From Cryptomeria japonica (lineage: Eukaryota > Streptophyta > Pinopsida > Cupressales > Cupressaceae): a stretch of 64,000 nt of DNA. The DNA lies in contig NC_081410.1 in the NCBI RefSeq assembly GCF_030272615.1, positions 118,179,140 through 118,243,139 of the forward strand. Reading direction: 5' to 3'. This document shows positions 19,700 to 32,174 of the stretch, in pieces. The translations under genes and the position numbers were made by a program. Each line of letters opens with the position of its first letter. The first letter of the stretch is position 1. Below the pieces are notes generated by a model. That model did no database searches and was not told where the DNA came from. It saw only the letters and a program-made list of their open reading frames with translations.

Positions 19700-22190
19700 A
19701 TATGACAAACAGTTGCATGTATAGGGTAACTGAGGTATTGCTGTTGTGGTTTTCTGATTTTGCAGCCATCTTTTGAACTCACATAATACTTATGACAGTT
19801 TTTGATATTCATTCATAAATAACAATAGTTGAGCACCGTGAACATTCTTATAAGAGAGTTGGCAAGAATGTGGATATAAAGTTCTCTGTTTGCAGATTTG
19901 AACGATGTTGCTTTTCAAGAGTTTATGATGCAATGACCTTATGCCAATATTGGATACCAATTAGCATACATTCACTACACATGGAATGATAACTGATACA
20001 GTAAGGATTTCATTCATATATCTTCTGTAGATGAACATTTTTAAGAACAGAAAATGACTGATTACAATGATATTTTCTAAGTAAACAGCATATAGAAATG
20101 TGCATTTAAATGAGTTCTGATGTCTCACATTGCACATGTAAAGTGCTGCACTAACCAATGAACAGCAGGAATCAACTCAGAAGTTAAAGACAAGGAAGTG
20201 TAGGCCTGCTTTAGGAATAAAACAGACTCTAATCCTCACATCCAGGTGCCTGGAAGGCCAGAAAACCTCCCACGCTCACATAAACCTTTCTTATTGGCTC
20301 AAAAATCTCAGACCAAGGAACTCTGTACTCAGCGACAGCAACAAATGTCTTTCATGAGTGACAACAACATCCAGCAACCAATATAAATGCCTTAAAAGGA
20401 TTGATCAACACCCACAAACTGCCGTCACATTCACATGCTTAGACAAGGGAACTAGATTTCTACTTCGAACACCCCCAAAATCAACTTATTTCTTAATCAC
20501 CCAGCAATACATGAGTCACACCAGCAGACAAGGGAAATAACTCCATAAATCACCTACCACTATGCAGAAATCAGAGCTCAACTGGAAACTCTTCCCATGG
20601 CATCCCAATCTATTCTTTGTAGATTCTTATTGCAAACACAAGCTCAATGATTTTATCTTACAACCCCTCAAACCTTCGAAGTCAGATTAGCAGCTTAGAC
20701 ACACCTTTTGCATCTCAATTTTGGCTACTCTAAGTTTTATTAAAAAAATTTGGAGGTGGACAAGCTCTAGAACTTTGGTGTGCAAAAACAAGAATGTCAA
20801 TTTCAAAGTATTTTTTCAAAAAATTGAGAGCCTGTGTCTAAGAGTTTTCTTCAAGGGACTAGATTCTCAATAGAACCCTCCCATCAACTGAAATATTTGT
20901 CCTTGGGGAGAATTTTGAGTAAGTGTTTCTAAATTCACAAGATGGGTAGGCTCGTATCCAAGATATGGAAAAACTGATCAACCTCGAATTCAGCTCATTT
21001 TGTCCTTTGAAAAAGCATGGTGATCTAGTGCCCTATTGTCAAATTCTTATAAACTTTATATTGATAACCTATCGGTTATCCTCCACAATGGCAGTTTAGA
21101 AATCTCCAGCTTTTTCACTTCACCAGACATTTCTAAAAGTGAATTCTATCCAACTACTAATCACTCCTCCTTGGAGTTCAAAGTTAAGGTAAAATCGAAG
21201 GAGATGGACGCATCTGTTTCAGGTCCATATTCTACCTGTGTTAACATTTTGAGTGGCAGTTTTGCATGCAAGCATTAGTATTTTAACTTTCTGTGGACGT
21301 AGTTTTCTGAGGTTTTGGTCCAGCACTTGTTAATTTCAGTTTTTTGGCTTCTCCCAGCTTCTATGCCTTAATGTATTCACTTTTCTTTCTAGAGAATGAA
21401 CCCCTCTAAAACCCACAATTAATCTATCAAAATTATAATGTACACCTCTCAAAATGGGTTTGTACATGGACTGGTACACTTGCTTCTGAATCCAAATCTT
21501 TTATTTATTTATCATCCTTTAAGATCTAATCTATTGAAGAAAAATAAATAAAATGCCATAGTTGGGAGCAGTATACATACCAGGTGCAAAATTTTGCATC
21601 TATGCAAAGGATATAGACTTGAACTTATGCGTTCATCAATATCTGTTCAAAGTAACGAAAATAATTTAATAAAATTCTCAAAGAGAAGTGGTGGAAACAC
21701 AATTTAATTTTCGTGAATCAATCCATTTTTGATAGTTTAAAACAGGTGGTGAGTTTCCTTCAAGTCTCTTATTTAGAATTTTCATACTGCATCATCAATA
21801 TTTCATCGTCCTTATCTTGTACTTGTAAACTTCAACATAAGCTTATAAATTCATTACCTTGATAACAAGCAAAAACTAATCAATGTTCAACTTGCCTCTC
21901 AAAAAATCCATGTCCATAAGCGTGAACTACAGTCTGAAGGACACACTGAACATTATACTACTCAAAGTTTAAGATATTAAATCACTGTCACTCGTATAAC
22001 AATTATATACATACACTCCTAAGCCCACTTTATTTTTAACGGTTGGGAAATCATCAAATAATTATAAAATCATAAGTGAATGCCTAAAAGTTTCACTTAG
22101 GAGGCAATGCAACATTTTTCACTAAACGCGCTATATCAATGTTGGAAGACTCAAACATGTTAGGTTTCCAAATACAAAACTAAAATGATT
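19700..22190. other. Unassigned intergenic or intronic sequence
   Basis: Only short frames without motifs. No tandem repeat, LTR junction or RNA gene was recognised. Confidence 0.4.
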
Positions 22191-22620
22191 GAGCATAAAT
22201 TTACCAAACTTAATGCCATGGTGTAGGGCATGAAGCTTCCTGAGCAACTAAAGCATAGTAAATTTATGGCATGGAGAGAAGCAAGATTTGAGAGAGATTT
22301 ATAGACTACCAACCACATTTTTACTAGATCTATCCTTATGGAGGCTGGTCGGAAGTCTTCTAAAGTTTGTCGCTACTTTGTATGAATTACAAAGGCCTTT
22401 GACTCTGTAACCAAATATTTGTTGCTATAAAGGTTTCACACTACTAGCACTTTAAAGTGATTTATTGTTGTCATGATGAAGCCATATCAAGTAGCTATTA
22501 GCTAGCTTCCAACTACACAAACTTTGTAATTTTGTTAAGAGTACTGATGGAGTCAAACAAAGTTCCCTCTCTCATGAATTCTATTTGGGATCTAAATAGA
22601 CAAACATGATGAATTATAAA
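22190..22620 (+). pseudogene. Relic of a non-LTR reverse transcriptase, second type
   Basis: Read across stops and frame changes, the segment keeps the order of an RT domain of the kind with FVDFxKAFDSV and GVKQGCPLSPTLFxxYID motifs. Here one sees ITKAFDSVTKYLL near 22390-22430, then STDGVKQSSLSHEF near 22541-22580. It differs from the L1-type LINEs in the window, whose motifs are DxxKAYDxVxW and RQGDPLSP. It is old and inactive. Confidence 0.5.
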
Positions 22621-22639
22621 AATCACCATTGTTTAAAAA

Positions 22640-23360
22640 CTCAGACTCAGTGCAAACTCAACAACCCAAAATAGAATAAAAAAAACATAATGACACAAAA
22701 AATAGACAAACTTGTTGAGTTATACAAATCATATAATTTGAAAACTCAAACTTGGTCCAGACTAGCCACCTAGAATAAAATTACACAAGAAAATAGAAAC
22801 TAATGCATTTAGAGAACACATAAGTCTATTCTAATCATCATTTTGCCATAATTCAAATGTCGCATATGTCACATGACCCTCAAATCAATAAACGATAGAG
22901 TTTCACAAAGTCTCAAAATAGAGGGATCAAGGGCTTCCATGTGGGGACAACATGGGGATAGTGGCAAGTGGGGGTTACGAGGTAAAATCCAAACAGGTTT
23001 GAGGGGTAGCCCCCCTCATGAGGGTCTAGGGCAGCACCGATATTCCTTGTCAAGGTACAAGCCAAGGTCAAGAAGCAAAAACCCCACAACCTGTTGATGC
23101 CCAACTTTGCAGTGCCTAGATTTGCTTGTTAGGCCCCTTTGTGCATTTGGCCTCATTATGCCCACCATATATAACTAACCTAAGAAAATTCTGAATGGGT
23201 CTCCCTTGGTCGAATTTGTATATGACTCTTCATCATCATCCATGTCCTTATCAGTTGTTGAAAGTTGCCAAACACCCCCAAAAAGTTCTATGTATAGGAG
23301 TTTTCTAGTTGTTTTCTACTAGTTTCACAATGTTGCAAACTTTCCTAGGACTAAAACATT
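22640..23360. other. No gene seen; local GC-rich patch
   Basis: AT-rich sequence apart from 22940-23090, which is richer in G and C and contains GGGGTAGCCCCCCTC. The patch recalls the GC-rich tract at 36555-36690 near the 3' end of element G. Too little to assign. Confidence 0.3.
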
Positions 23361-24140
23361 TTCTCCATGTCCAATGTCTTATTCAGACCTCCATCCCCAC
23401 ATGGAATCCCTTTCATTCTCCTCTATTCCCTCCTTTTGCAAAACCCTAATGATGGTCCAAACCTCCTTTCCTAGTCCCTACATCCGGGCCTCAAATCCTC
23501 TCCCACAATCTTCTTTATACCCTTCTTTGCAGACTTTTGAAGTGGATTTCGATACCCTTCTGCACTTCATCCACTTCCCCCATCCTATTCAACAAGATTT
23601 TCCCGCCCCCCAATTTCATCTCCTTTGCAAGATTTTGGATTGGAACTAGACTTCTTCCTTTTCCCTTCTATTTCCTCCAATACCCATGTCCTTTTCAGCA
23701 AGATTTCTCTACAACCTTCCATCTCCTCCTTTTGCTAACTTTTTAAGTCCATTAAAATACTTCACTTCTCCCTTGCCCTCCTTTCTTAATTCCCAACTTT
23801 AAACATCTAAACATCTAGTTCCCTTATCAATTCTTGCATTTCCTTCCATTCCCATTCACAATATTCCTTTGCACATCCACACATGTGGACCTCCATCCCA
23901 AATGTCCACTTCCCTCATGCAATTTCGCATACTTCTCTTACAACTTCTCCATTTTGCTCTCATTTCTCTTTTCACCCCTTTTACAAAGTTTCCTTGGACT
24001 TCAAGGCCTCCATTCCCCCATCCAACTCTAACCTTCAATCTTGACCCGCTTGTTCTATTTCACATCCTATTACACTTCAAACCTCTACATTTCTTCCTAT
24101 TCACTTCCTCCACTTGCCGGATCCTCCCAAGACATAATTA
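23360..24140. repeat. Pyrimidine-rich tract with degenerate internal repeats
   Basis: The plus strand is strongly C/T-biased, with recurring CCTCCTTTTGCAA and TTTCCTTCCATTCCC-like blocks every 60-110 bases. Frames are open for up to 91 codons because the low-purine composition depletes stop codons. I regard this as decayed simple or tandem repeat and not as a gene. Confidence 0.5.
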
Positions 24141-24359
24141 ATGCTAGATTTGATCCCTACAACTACCCAAAAATCATTTTTTATCTTAAAGGCACATATT
24201 CACATGTGATTTCAACTATGGAGGATGAGGCCAACCATGCTGCCATTAATGCAATTATTGAGCTCCAAATCTCAATGATCCTTGTGTCTTATCTAAACTG
24301 TTCATTTCATGGATTGCATTTGCACTGCACACCAAAGTCACCATTATCCAATTCTTAGT

Positions 24360-24993
24360 TGAATTTACAAATCTAATTGCCATTAAATCAACATCTATTC
24401 TAAATAACGAGGAGGTATTAATACTGTAAATGGCTTGTGTAACTAAGTCTCTCCGTGGTTCCATTCATAGATCTTCAAGGGAACTCTATGCTTAGATTCC
24501 CTCCTTTCACACTTGTAGGTATGAAAGTAATTATGACATGATAAATGAAAAAACATTTTAATTCATTACAAGATTTGTAATGGTTTTTTCCTTATTACAT
24601 GTGGATTTCTACAATCTAGGATGGATAACTAAAACTATTCAGTTGTTTGATATCATTATTTGTGGTGTTTGCATATGCATAGCTCCTATTCCGTTGTGAT
24701 TTCTATATGTTGTCTCTCATGATATGTTGTGACTTTGTAACCCAATCCATAGATACCATTCCTAGAAATAATGATCTACCATGCACTGAATTAAAATACA
24801 TCTTTCACCAATAGAGTAGGAGTACATGTTAGTTTGTATGCATTTCGTGATTCAATGATACAACCAAAGAAAAAATTTCTAGTGAGCCTTAAGAGTTCTT
24901 ATCTTGGAGAATCATGTTTTGCATAGCCACATCTTGCAGTTGTTCAATGATGTGCTTATCAACTTAATAAGAGGTCCAATGAGGAATGGGTTA
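24360..24993. other. Unassigned sequence left of element G
   Basis: AT-rich, with no motif. It is contiguous, once G is removed, with 37168-37209 on the other side. Confidence 0.4.
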
Positions 24994-24998
24994 GTCTT

Positions 24999-25339
24999 TG
25001 TAGTCGCATAAAATGCCTATTGTTATATTTGATTATATTTGTTACCGACAATGTATTAATTAATTGTATTAAGTGGCTTGTCACTGTCGGGTAGTTATGT
25101 GTCTGTTGGTTGACGATTGTGTACCTCTCGGCAACTGTCGGATCCTTTATATATGTTGTCTACCACCAAGGAAGTAGGATATATTGGATCTATTGTAATC
25201 CTTGGCCGACCATCTCTGGTCTTCTTCTCTGTAATAATTGCATGTGCGAATAAAGATATATTTTACTGCCGTGTCTAGTATGCATTGTCATGTACATTAT
25301 TATTTCCTGTATTTAATTTATCAATTGTAGCGCTAAACA
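24999..25339 (+). repeat. 5' LTR of element G
   Basis: It begins TGTAGTCGCA and ends CGCTAAACA. It contains a TATA-like TTTATATATG near 25146 and AATAAAG near 25251. It aligns end to end with the 3' LTR. Confidence 0.9.
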
Positions 25340-25342
25340 TTT

Positions 25343-25355
25343 TGGCGTCGTTGCC
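25343..25355 (+). other. Primer binding site of element G
   Basis: TGGCGTCGTTGCC starts three bases after the LTR. It differs by one base from TGGCGCCGTTGCC, the usual PBS of plant Tat/Athila-type Ty3 elements. Confidence 0.65.
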
Positions 25356-25489
25356 TTAAAAGAAATCCAGTCAGCCTTGAGTGATTCATGCCTGTAGACC
25401 CATTAAAGGAGAGAAGAGACCACAGGGTGGTCAAGACCAAGTGATTAGGTGATCTGCCAACCCTCGGTCAGAGGGAGCACAAGGACGAG

Positions 25490-25718
25490 TCAGAGCCTGG
25501 AAGTACCTGGAGTGTTGGGACACTGTAGGTGGACATGTAGAGGACGTGTGTGTGACCGAGAGTGCAAGGAAAGCATCAAAACGTAGCGGTCGGAACAGTC
25601 CACCCAGCTCCGACACACCTAGAAGTACTCGGAGTGTTGGGGACATTGAAGGTGGACGTTTAGAGTACACATATGTGGTTGAGAGTACAAGGAAAGCACC
25701 GAAATGAAGCAGTCGAAA
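25490..25718 (+). repeat. About two 120-bp tandem repeats in the leader of G
   Basis: Units around 25497 and 25617 share GAAGTACTCGGAGTGTTGG, GGTGGACG, GAGAGTACAAGGAAAGCACC and GTCGGAACAGTCCACC-like blocks. A third start, CACCTAGGTCCAACACAC, appears at 32033 beyond element B, which shows that B inserted into the repeat array. Confidence 0.75.
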
Positions 25719-25947
25719 CACTCTGTTGATGTGTTTTTTACGCACATGCGAACACAGAATAAAATACCCAAAAGTATCTTATCCTCTTTGGAACAAAGCT
25801 TCTCAAATGTTGTAGATTGGCTTAAGGATCACTTGAGACAACTCCAAGGTTCGTAAATGTCAGGTCTTGATGAGTGGATAAGCACGAGTGGTCGTTGTGA
25901 TTGTTGTTTCATCAAGGGGCCTTTTAACTTGAGAGGAGACTCTTGAA

Positions 25948-26127
25948 GTACTTTGCGGATGATATGCAATGAAGTCTTTTCCTACTACTATGAGATGTTC
26001 TATCAAAAAATAGCAAAAGATGAGGGTTGAGAGGATAGTACTTTGCGGATGACATGCAATGAAGTCTTTTCCTACTACTATGAGATGTTCTATCAAAAAA
26101 TAGCAAAAGATGAGGGTTGAGAGGTTC
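25948..26127. repeat. 90-bp tandem duplication in the tail of element B
   Basis: Two nearly identical copies start at 25948 and 26038 with GTACTTTGCGGATGA; I see one substitution early in the unit. It generates a false repeated reading frame on the minus strand. Confidence 0.85.
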
Positions 26128-26884
26128 TAAGCTATCCTAAGAATGAATGGATGAAGGATGACATAAGTGAAACTCTACTAGTCTTAGCATCGCCATACAA
26201 GAACAACTTTACCAAAACTAGTGCAATTTTCTAAGGACGTTTAGAGATTTTCAAATCATTACTAGGCATAGACACCATCACTTGAATGCATACCCATGAT
26301 TGAGCAACAATTGAACTTAAGCACTTTCAATGATTCCAATTGACCACACAAAGCACACTTACAATCAGCAAGAGGCTAGTGGTATGGATTACGAGTTTCA
26401 CAATAATCAAGTACGACATTCCATCATTCAATTTAAGTACTTAAAGTAATATCAAAGATTGACTTGAGAGGATGAAAAACCATGTAACAAGCTTCAAAGA
26501 TTGAATAGAAACACCATGACTTCAATGTTTTATTAATACAAAAGCCAAACAACAACAATTCTTCAAGTCCTCTTATCACTCTTGAATTCTATCTCTAACA
26601 TCTAATCTCTCTAGCTTTCTCTCTTTAACTTATAAGCTTACTAACTAACTCTTTACAAATGAAATGAGTGGAGTTTATATAGGACTCCAAATACAATGAA
26701 GGGCCGAGATCGAATGAAGATCAAGGGCCAAGAGTTTGCCACCTAAATCCTAATTAGGATTTAATACAAATGAAACCCTATCTAGATAAACATCATCATG
26801 GAATCAACCAATGAGAAAATAACATGTGCTAGCACAGAAATCAAGGAAGCATCCTCCAATGAGAAAATGAACTGCCAAGTGGGA

Positions 26885-29800
26885 TCATAACAAACTGTCT
26901 TCTAGAACCTTGTTTCCTTTCTCTCCTTCCCATCTGGCGTATTCAACGAATCTGGTCACTGTCCCCTCTATCTCAGTCATCCGAACTTCACGTAGAGACT
27001 TCAATTGTTCCTCCATGTGCATGACTTCATCGAAATCTTTGACAATGGCATTCTCCCATTCAAGTTCAAGCTCTTGAGTTTTGTTGGCTAACACCACCAG
27101 TTCAAGCATATCATCCAACTTCCCTTTGGTGATCATTCCATCTGTCCCATCAAAGATAACTCTTATTCTTTCTTCCAACTCTCTGGCCTCTATAACCATC
27201 CCTGGATCAATCTTCCTCTCCGAAACGATCTGTGCTACTTCTACTATCTTATCATGAATATGATAAATATCATCTTGAACTTGACTACATCTGTTTCCAA
27301 TCTCCTCAAAAATGACCTTCTTTGTGCGAAGTACACTAATCCATTGTAGAAAGTTGGGTGTAGATCCTTCTTTTCTTATCTTCTCTCTTGATAAGACTTC
27401 CCTGGGTGTTTTCCTTATTACTTGCAATACTGGAATGATGACATCTCTAGCATGAGCAAATGCTTCAAAGGCCTCTATGAGAACATGAGTTCTTCCAAGG
27501 AGTCTTATGACTGTGTTGAGTGTCTTCATTATGCCCTTTATGAACTTGCTAACTCTGGTATATGAATCTTCTATCCATGTGTCCATCAATTGTGCCAAAT
27601 TCATCATCTTCTCCATGTGATCAAATGATTCCGCAAGAAGCAAGGCTGACGATGTAGCTATTGAACTCTGATGTCTCAATGGCTCCTAGAATTGTTGGAA
27701 GTAATTCCTCCACGCACTTAGCTCTTTCTCTAACCTTTTATTTTTTCTACTTCAGCTCTTAACATATCATTAAATGATTTCAATGAATCATTTGCATCAC
27801 CTATGGCTTGCTCGGAAGTAAGTGGACCCAAATCAATAGTCTCCATATCATACTCATCTGTTGTGATCTCACCTTCATATTTATCAACCCTTTGAGTAGC
27901 TATTTGCAACTTCCTTGATCCGGAACCATCTCTAAAACATCTTTGTAGCTTTCCTTTTCTCGGTGACTTCTCGAGTCTGGCTTAGAAGGCTCACTATGTC
28001 GTATGTTGGTTCTTCATCCACTACTATCACTTCTTGAGCTAATCTTTCCTTAAGCCATTCAGGGATAGAGGATCTCCCTTCTTGAATTTGTGTTTCTTCA
28101 CGCATTTGCTCACCTCTAGGTGGTGAAGTAGTCTCATCATTGTCTTCTTCTTCATCTCCTTCGATCTCTTGGGTGTGATGAGTGAGATCTTCTTGTCCTT
28201 GCGATGATTTCTCTTGGCCTTTATCATTGTGAACTACGGATTCCATTGATCCATTTGCTCCTTGACTTGATTCCTTTTCTACTCTCTATTCTTCGTGTCT
28301 TCTATCTTGATTCAACTCTTCTTCATGCCTGAAGGAAGGATGACTGGAACTTGTCTTATGCTTCTTCCTTGATGGCTCTTTTTCTCCATGATCTTCTTTT
28401 CTCTTCGAACCTCTTGAGTGAGATAGTTGAAGAGCACTCCCACTTGCGCTTGCTTCATCTTCACAATCTGCTCTTTCTTCTGAGTGGAATGTCATTGTTA
28501 TGTTCTGCTCTTTCAATTTCTAGTGTTGTACGTCTATCCATATGTGAGTGCATTCCAAGACTTGTTTCATCAACTCCTTCAAATCAACAATCTCCATGTC
28601 AACCCACTTGATGTTGATCTCCTTGTTTTCTTTGGCGTAGACCGATTGAAGATATTTGCCGCTATCCTAGACTTGATGAGCAGCATGAAACAACTTACAT
28701 TTCCTGATGAAATCGAGAGGTAGCCTAGAATACATCTTCTTCTTCACTTCCACATCATCTTAAATGTTCATCCAATAATCCTCTAACTGCCACTGGTGTC
28801 TATACTTCTTTCCCAAAATTCCTTTTACATTATCATATGGATCAAAGAAATCTCTAGGAGTGAATGGCTTGAGTGAGTAGAGTGCTAACTCTTTTTCGGC
28901 ATCCTCAGCTACTTGAAAGGAAGGGCATACTTCAATAGAGTCTCCAAGCGTAATAGGAAAAGAAACACCGGTTCCATGTTTATGCCTTTATGCCTTGATA
29001 TACGCCACCGTATTACCACCTCAAGTAACACCACTCTGTTTGTTGGGTAGTGTGGCAACATGTAGGGAGGAGAAGGACATCCTTGAACTCTGATATAAGT
29101 GAACTTCGGGAATTGGATGAACCGTGCACCATGTTGTTCTACCAATGCTTGTGCTTTTGGAGAGAGTCTTTGTTGAAGTCCTCCTCGAAGCATCCTCCTG
29201 ATATTTCACTCTCCTACAGTGATGTTTAGGTGGATGATGAAGCTGTGTATAACATTCATGCACCTTTATCCCTCCAGGTCTTCTTCCAACTACACCCATA
29301 TACATCAGTCCTAGATGCTCGTAATTTCTTGCAAGAGAGTATACGACGTAGGAGCTCATGTAGAATGTTCTAGTGCGCATCAACCTTCTTAACTCTAGAT
29401 CAATATTGTTGTCGATGAGCCTCGCCCAATTGATTGCATCCTTGCCATGAGTGACAGTCCCCATGAAGTAAAACATCCAGTCTTCGAAATAAGAAGCCTT
29501 GGGTGCACCAACCACTCGATGAAGTAGGGTGATGAAGTCTTTGAATTCATCTTTGAAGTCCACCCTATGTAATTTGTCGGGCCATCTACTTCTACCACCT
29601 CTACTCTTCTTCAACCAAAACTTGTCGATGATCTTCAAACAAGCATCTGGATCATCATCATAGGCGGACTTAGCTCCTTCCATGCTTATGTAGACCATGT
29701 CCTTAGGCTCAAGTAGATGAAATGCCTCACTAATTGCCTTTTCCGAGAGATATGCGAGCATTGTTCCATCCTTCGCCACTATTCTTCTTGAGGGAGAGTC

Positions 29801-30082
29801 ATAATGTTGGGCACACTCCACAATTAACTCGTAGTATTGCACCGCGGGAGGGAAGCCAGCTGCATTTATGATCCCACTATCAATCATCTTCTTAGCTGTA
29901 GCAGTAGGTTCACTTGTGTATGACGGGTGTCGGAACTTCTTGGTGTCGAACTTTCCGAGATTGGTGTCTCCAATTTTGCTCCAATGAGACATGATGATCC
30001 TGGTCTCCAATGCACCGCTCCTCGAGTCTTCCTTGATGAGTGCATGACGGGTCATGGTTTTATTTGGTTTAGGAGCCGCCAT
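26885..30082 (-). pseudogene. Broken copy of the family gene in element B
   Basis: The start (30082) reads MAAPKPNKTMTR. The first 290 codons run parallel to the A protein (HWSKIGDTNLGKFDTKKFR, YLSEKAISEAFHL, YDDDPDACLKIIDKFWL). The frame is lost near 29190 and continues in pieces at 28909-29193, 28286-28516, 27932-28246 and 26885-27679, the last matching the helical C-terminus up to the WEGEKGNKVLEDSLL end. The basic segment (KRKEDHGEKEPSRKKHK) is kept. Amino-acid conservation with A despite wide nucleotide divergence indicates that the family gene was under protein-level selection. Confidence 0.8.
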
Positions 30083-30827
30083 CTTTCACCTATAAGAGAT
30101 ATGTGACTTGGGACAATGGTAAAAGGTATGGGAAATGTTGATATAATGAAGACCATTCACTTAGTAAGCTACGATATTAGTCTAAATCAATCTTATATCC
30201 AAAAGAATGTGAAATTAATTGCTAAATAAGACTGATTTTTCAATCCATTTGCACCTTTAGATGAATTAAGGAGGTCTGATTTGCTAAACAAAATCAATTT
30301 CTGACCTTAATCAGACCTGTACCTGATTTTATATAAGTCAATATAATGCACTTACCTTCTGATTTCTGATATTTGACCTTAAAATCTGATCAATGGTGTG
30401 ACTATTAATGTCCAAGAGTTCGCTGTCTTCTTAAATTCGCCTTTATTTTTTATTGATGTTGCTGTTGAAAGATGAAATTCACCCTTTAATATGCAATCTT
30501 AATGCTGTAATGATGAATTTGCTGCTCCTTGGGGTAAATTTGCTTTTGATAATGATTAAATTCGCTGTCTTGCTGATGAAATTCACTAATTAGAGAGAAG
30601 AGTTTGATTTAATTCCATGTTTGAAATGAATGTTTGGATCCCTTCTTATAGGTGATTAAGGAAAAGTTATGTCTCTCCCTATGTAGGCTGACTTGGTTTA
30701 ATAAAATTAAATTTGCTTTTACCCCTGCTAGCCAACTTGATATAATTGAAACAAATTTATATTTCTCCCTTTTTGGGCGCCAAATTTATGTTTGATTAGT
30801 TTAAAAGTGCATTAGAATATTAAGGAA

Positions 30828-31800
30828 ATTCGCTCCCCTCCTTGAGTTCATGAAGTTCGCTCCCATGTTGCTAAAGGTGAAGTTCGCTCCCCTGCCTCAA
30901 GTTGTGAAGTTCGCTCTTGTATCCTAAATCATGAAGTAGGAAAATTCGCTCTTGACGGCCAACACATGAAGTTCCCTCCACACCCTTCGTACATGAAGTT
31001 CACTCTCCTCCTTCAAATCCTGAAGTTCGCTCCCCTATGCTCAAACCTGAAGTGAACTTCTTACTTGCCTTTCATCATCTTAACTTCAAAATTGTTCTCT
31101 CCTAAGCATGTTAAGGCATCAAATTAGCTCAAGGACATGATCTATTAGCTGCTTTGTATCTTATTTTGGGCAAATGAAACAAATTTGCTCCCCGAGGCCT
31201 GAATATGAAGTTCGCTCCCCTCCTTGAGTTCATGAAGTTCACTCCTGTATGTATGCCAAAACATGAAGTTTGCTTTCAACCCCAAATCAAATCAGCTCAA
31301 GGTAAATGCTCTCACATCCTTTTCACTCTCTTACTTCCAAACATGAATTTCGCTCCCCTTCTACCAATTATGAAGTTCGCTCCCCTAAGCTCAAACATGA
31401 ACTTCGCTCCTGAGGGTTTGAAGGTGAAGTTAATTTCAAACAAGCTTGTCTTCAATCACTTTTTTGCTTATTGATTCAATCCTTAGGTTTTTAAAGTTAT
31501 CTCGTTCAAACGCTCAAACTCACACTCAAGCAAGGCTCTTAGGGAAAATTCACTCTCATACCTCCAAACATGAAGTTCGCTCCCCTAGCTCAATTCCTGA
31601 AGTTCGCTCTCCTGTGGTCAAACCTGATGTTCGCTCTCCTAACCTTGAACATGAAGTTCGCTCCTGGAGGCTTGGAGATGAAGTGGATTGAGATGGAATA
31701 CTAAGTGTTTGCTCACCCTCTCCATTCAAACTTGCAAGATAAGGCTCTTAGAACAACTTTGCTCTCAGTCAAGGTTATTCGAAGTGAATTTCGCTCCTTA
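30828..31800 (-). repeat. About 20 copies of a GGAGCGAACTTCA motif in element B
   Basis: On the plus strand TGAAGTTCGCTCCCC and variants recur every 25-60 bases in clusters around 30829-31045, 31185-31400, 31545-31660 and 31783. In B orientation this is GGGGAGCGAACTTCA. The unit shares TCGCTCC with the A/C hairpin, but only one arm is present, so these do not fold as individual hairpins. The array occupies the same place as the hairpin arrays of A and C. Confidence 0.8.
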
Positions 31801-32174
31801 TGAGAAGCACTTGAAGCTTTCACGTTTAACCTCGAGCACTAAGAGTGTCACTAACTAGCAGTTCTTTAGACTCCTCGGTTGAGCTCATGACTAACTCACA
31901 CAAAATCTAGACCCTATGAACTTACTCATTTCACTTGCGAGAGGGAGAGACTAGACTAAGAGGCTAGGACCTTAAAAAAAGGGGGGGTCCCCATCTTGTT
32001 GGGGCGATGTGTGAAATGGTCACAACACACTCCACCTAGGTCCAACACACAAGGCAAGTACACATGGTACCTTCCAAGTGAAAACAATGATGAACACCAA
32101 GGAGAAGCAGAAACTCCCAAGGTTCACAGGGGATGGATTAGAGGACCTCGTACGCCATTGCAAGATATGTATAA

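Larger units (their letters stand above)
25724..32027 (-). mobile_element. Element B: diverged relative of A and C, nested in G
   Basis: On the plus strand it reads TGTTGATGTG...GGTCACAACA. It is flanked by the perfect duplication CACTC (25719-25723 and 32028-32032). In its own orientation it has the terminal hairpins, a repeat array (30828-31800), a weak TATA (about 30642-30650), the broken family gene, then palindrome AAATCCTAATTAGGATTT (26745-26762), TATATAA (26674-26683) and AATAAA (26529-26534). It has no internal LTRs. It is clearly more diverged from A than C is. Confidence 0.85.

Noticed and set aside
23374-24358. Proline/serine-rich proteins in several overlapping frames
   Set aside because: Open only because the tract is pyrimidine-rich; no motif or codon pattern.
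25860-26106. Minus-strand frames with duplicated IEHLIVVGKDF peptide
   Set aside because: Product of the 90-bp tandem duplication in the non-coding tail of element B.
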